Positions 63,550 to 64,000 of a stretch of 64,000 nt of DNA are shown piece after piece. How positions within the stretch are numbered: the first letter of the stretch is position 1; every line of letters starts with the position of its first letter. Position numbers and translations under genes: made by a program. Source of the DNA: Nitrospira sp. (lineage in GTDB: Bacteria > Nitrospirota > Nitrospiria > Nitrospirales > Nitrospiraceae); the NCBI GenBank assembly GCA_029194535.1, contig JARFXR010000001.1, forward strand, positions 1 through 64,000. The letters run 5' to 3'. The notes under the pieces are model-generated. The model did not search any database. It was not told the origin of the DNA and saw nothing but the letters and a program-made list of their open reading frames with translations.

Positions 63550-64000
63550 ATGCTGAATCAATCATGGACACTGAAGCTTGCTCTGGCATGTCTGTGCATG
63601 GGCGCACTCGGCGCGACGGTCGGGTGCGCCAAGCGCGCCCTCTCTTCCGCCGGCGAACAACAATCGCCGGCCGCCAAAGCAGCTCCGGTCGAGACCATCG
63701 TGCCGGAGAAGATCGTGACCTTCCCCGACCACCAGCCGGCTCCGGCCCCGCCTCATGCCGTCGGCGGTTCCTCGGTCGCCGCGGCGGGCGGTGAACAGTC
63801 TCCCCTCGATTCAGGACCGCACCAGGCCGCCGCACAGACGGCTCCCGATTCACACCCGCCCCAGGCCGCCCCAACGCCGGAATCGCCGGCGAGCGCCGCG
63901 GCATTGGAGACCGAGCCAGTCCTGACCGACATCTTTTTCGACTTGGATCGCTATACGATCAGAGCCGACGCCCGTTCCGTGCTGGAGACGAACGCGCTGG
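63550..64000 (+). CDS. Pal/OmpA-like lipoprotein (3' end outside window)
   Basis: 150 residues visible; the frame runs off the end. The start MLNQSWTLKLALACLCMGAL is a signal, and GATVGCAKR holds the lipobox Cys. A Pro/Ala/Gln-rich linker of about 90 residues follows. The last visible part, LTDIFFDLDRYTIRADARSV, is the first strand and helix of an OmpA C-terminal (peptidoglycan-binding) domain, as in Pal. It probably anchors the outer membrane to peptidoglycan. No strong ribosome site is seen. Confidence 0.75.
   Translation, partial: MLNQSWTLKLALACLCMGALGATVGCAKRALSSAGEQQSPAAKAAPVETIVPEKIVTFPDHQPAPAPPHAVGGSSVAAAGGEQSPLDSGPHQAAAQTAPDSHPPQAAPTPESPASAAALETEPVLTDIFFDLDRYTIRADARSVLETNAL

Overview
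This is a GC-rich chromosomal window from a free-living Gram-negative bacterium. I infer a member of Nitrospirota, most likely Nitrospira or a close relative. The grounds are the high-GC codon style, the rplI-glyA-nrdR block, a large excess of two-component genes, a treY/treZ trehalose route, and small stress-type proteins (DUF6496, DUF2934, DUF2630, YtxH, BON). No rRNA, CRISPR array or intact insertion sequence was seen. One tRNA, tRNA-Leu(CAG), is present.

Layout. 1-5.4 kb: the tail of a haemagglutinin-like surface protein, DUF6496, a phage tail-sheath remnant, then a minus-strand CbiX / DUF523-DUF1722 pair behind a photolyase-epimerase deletion scar, an exported protein and a PilZ protein. 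5.6-9.8 kb: tRNA-Leu, a helicase-like protein lacking a P-loop, and rplI, glyA, nrdR. 9.9-11.7 kb: a sensor kinase with an N-terminal Rossmann domain and its NarL-type partner. 12-19 kb: envelope and stress genes (lipoproteins, SPFH lipoprotein, HtrA protease, sthA, DUF2934, DUF2630). 19-23 kb: two related MFS exporters and a BON protein. 23.4-42.6 kb: storage-glucan and trehalose metabolism (glgC, treY, treZ, a debranching amylo-1,6-glucosidase, a glycosyltransferase), with two large hybrid kinases embedded and a Crp-type regulator at the end. 43-51 kb: a sigma-54/NtrC-type signalling island with YtxH, DksA-like, receiver-only and zinc-ribbon genes. 51.8-57.2 kb: two more hybrid kinases. 57-64 kb: a DUF1207 outer-membrane protein, glgX, two convergent NarL-type regulators and the start of a Pal/OmpA-like lipoprotein.

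How the genes work together. GlgC feeds ADP-glucose into glycogen. TreY and TreZ turn linear glucan into trehalose, and GlgX and the amylo-1,6-glucosidase remove branches. Four paralogous kinases share HisKA_3, HATPase and a terminal NarL-type receiver without a DNA-binding domain; they sit near free NarL-type regulators.

The most interesting signal is a repeated palindrome close to GGACAANYTGTCC. It lies about 75-150 bp upstream of sigma-54-like promoters (GG-N10-GC) at five places: before the MFS gene at 20550, YtxH, the DksA-like gene, the receiver at 45814 and the zinc-ribbon gene at 49155. The last two flank an NtrC-type regulator/kinase operon on both sides. I read this as the local regulon of that regulator, which is an inference from sequence only.

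Several loci show decay: photolyase, epimerase, tail sheath, a second debranching enzyme, an Rcp1-like receiver, and an open frame without a start. Several short dispersed-repeat-like elements are also visible.
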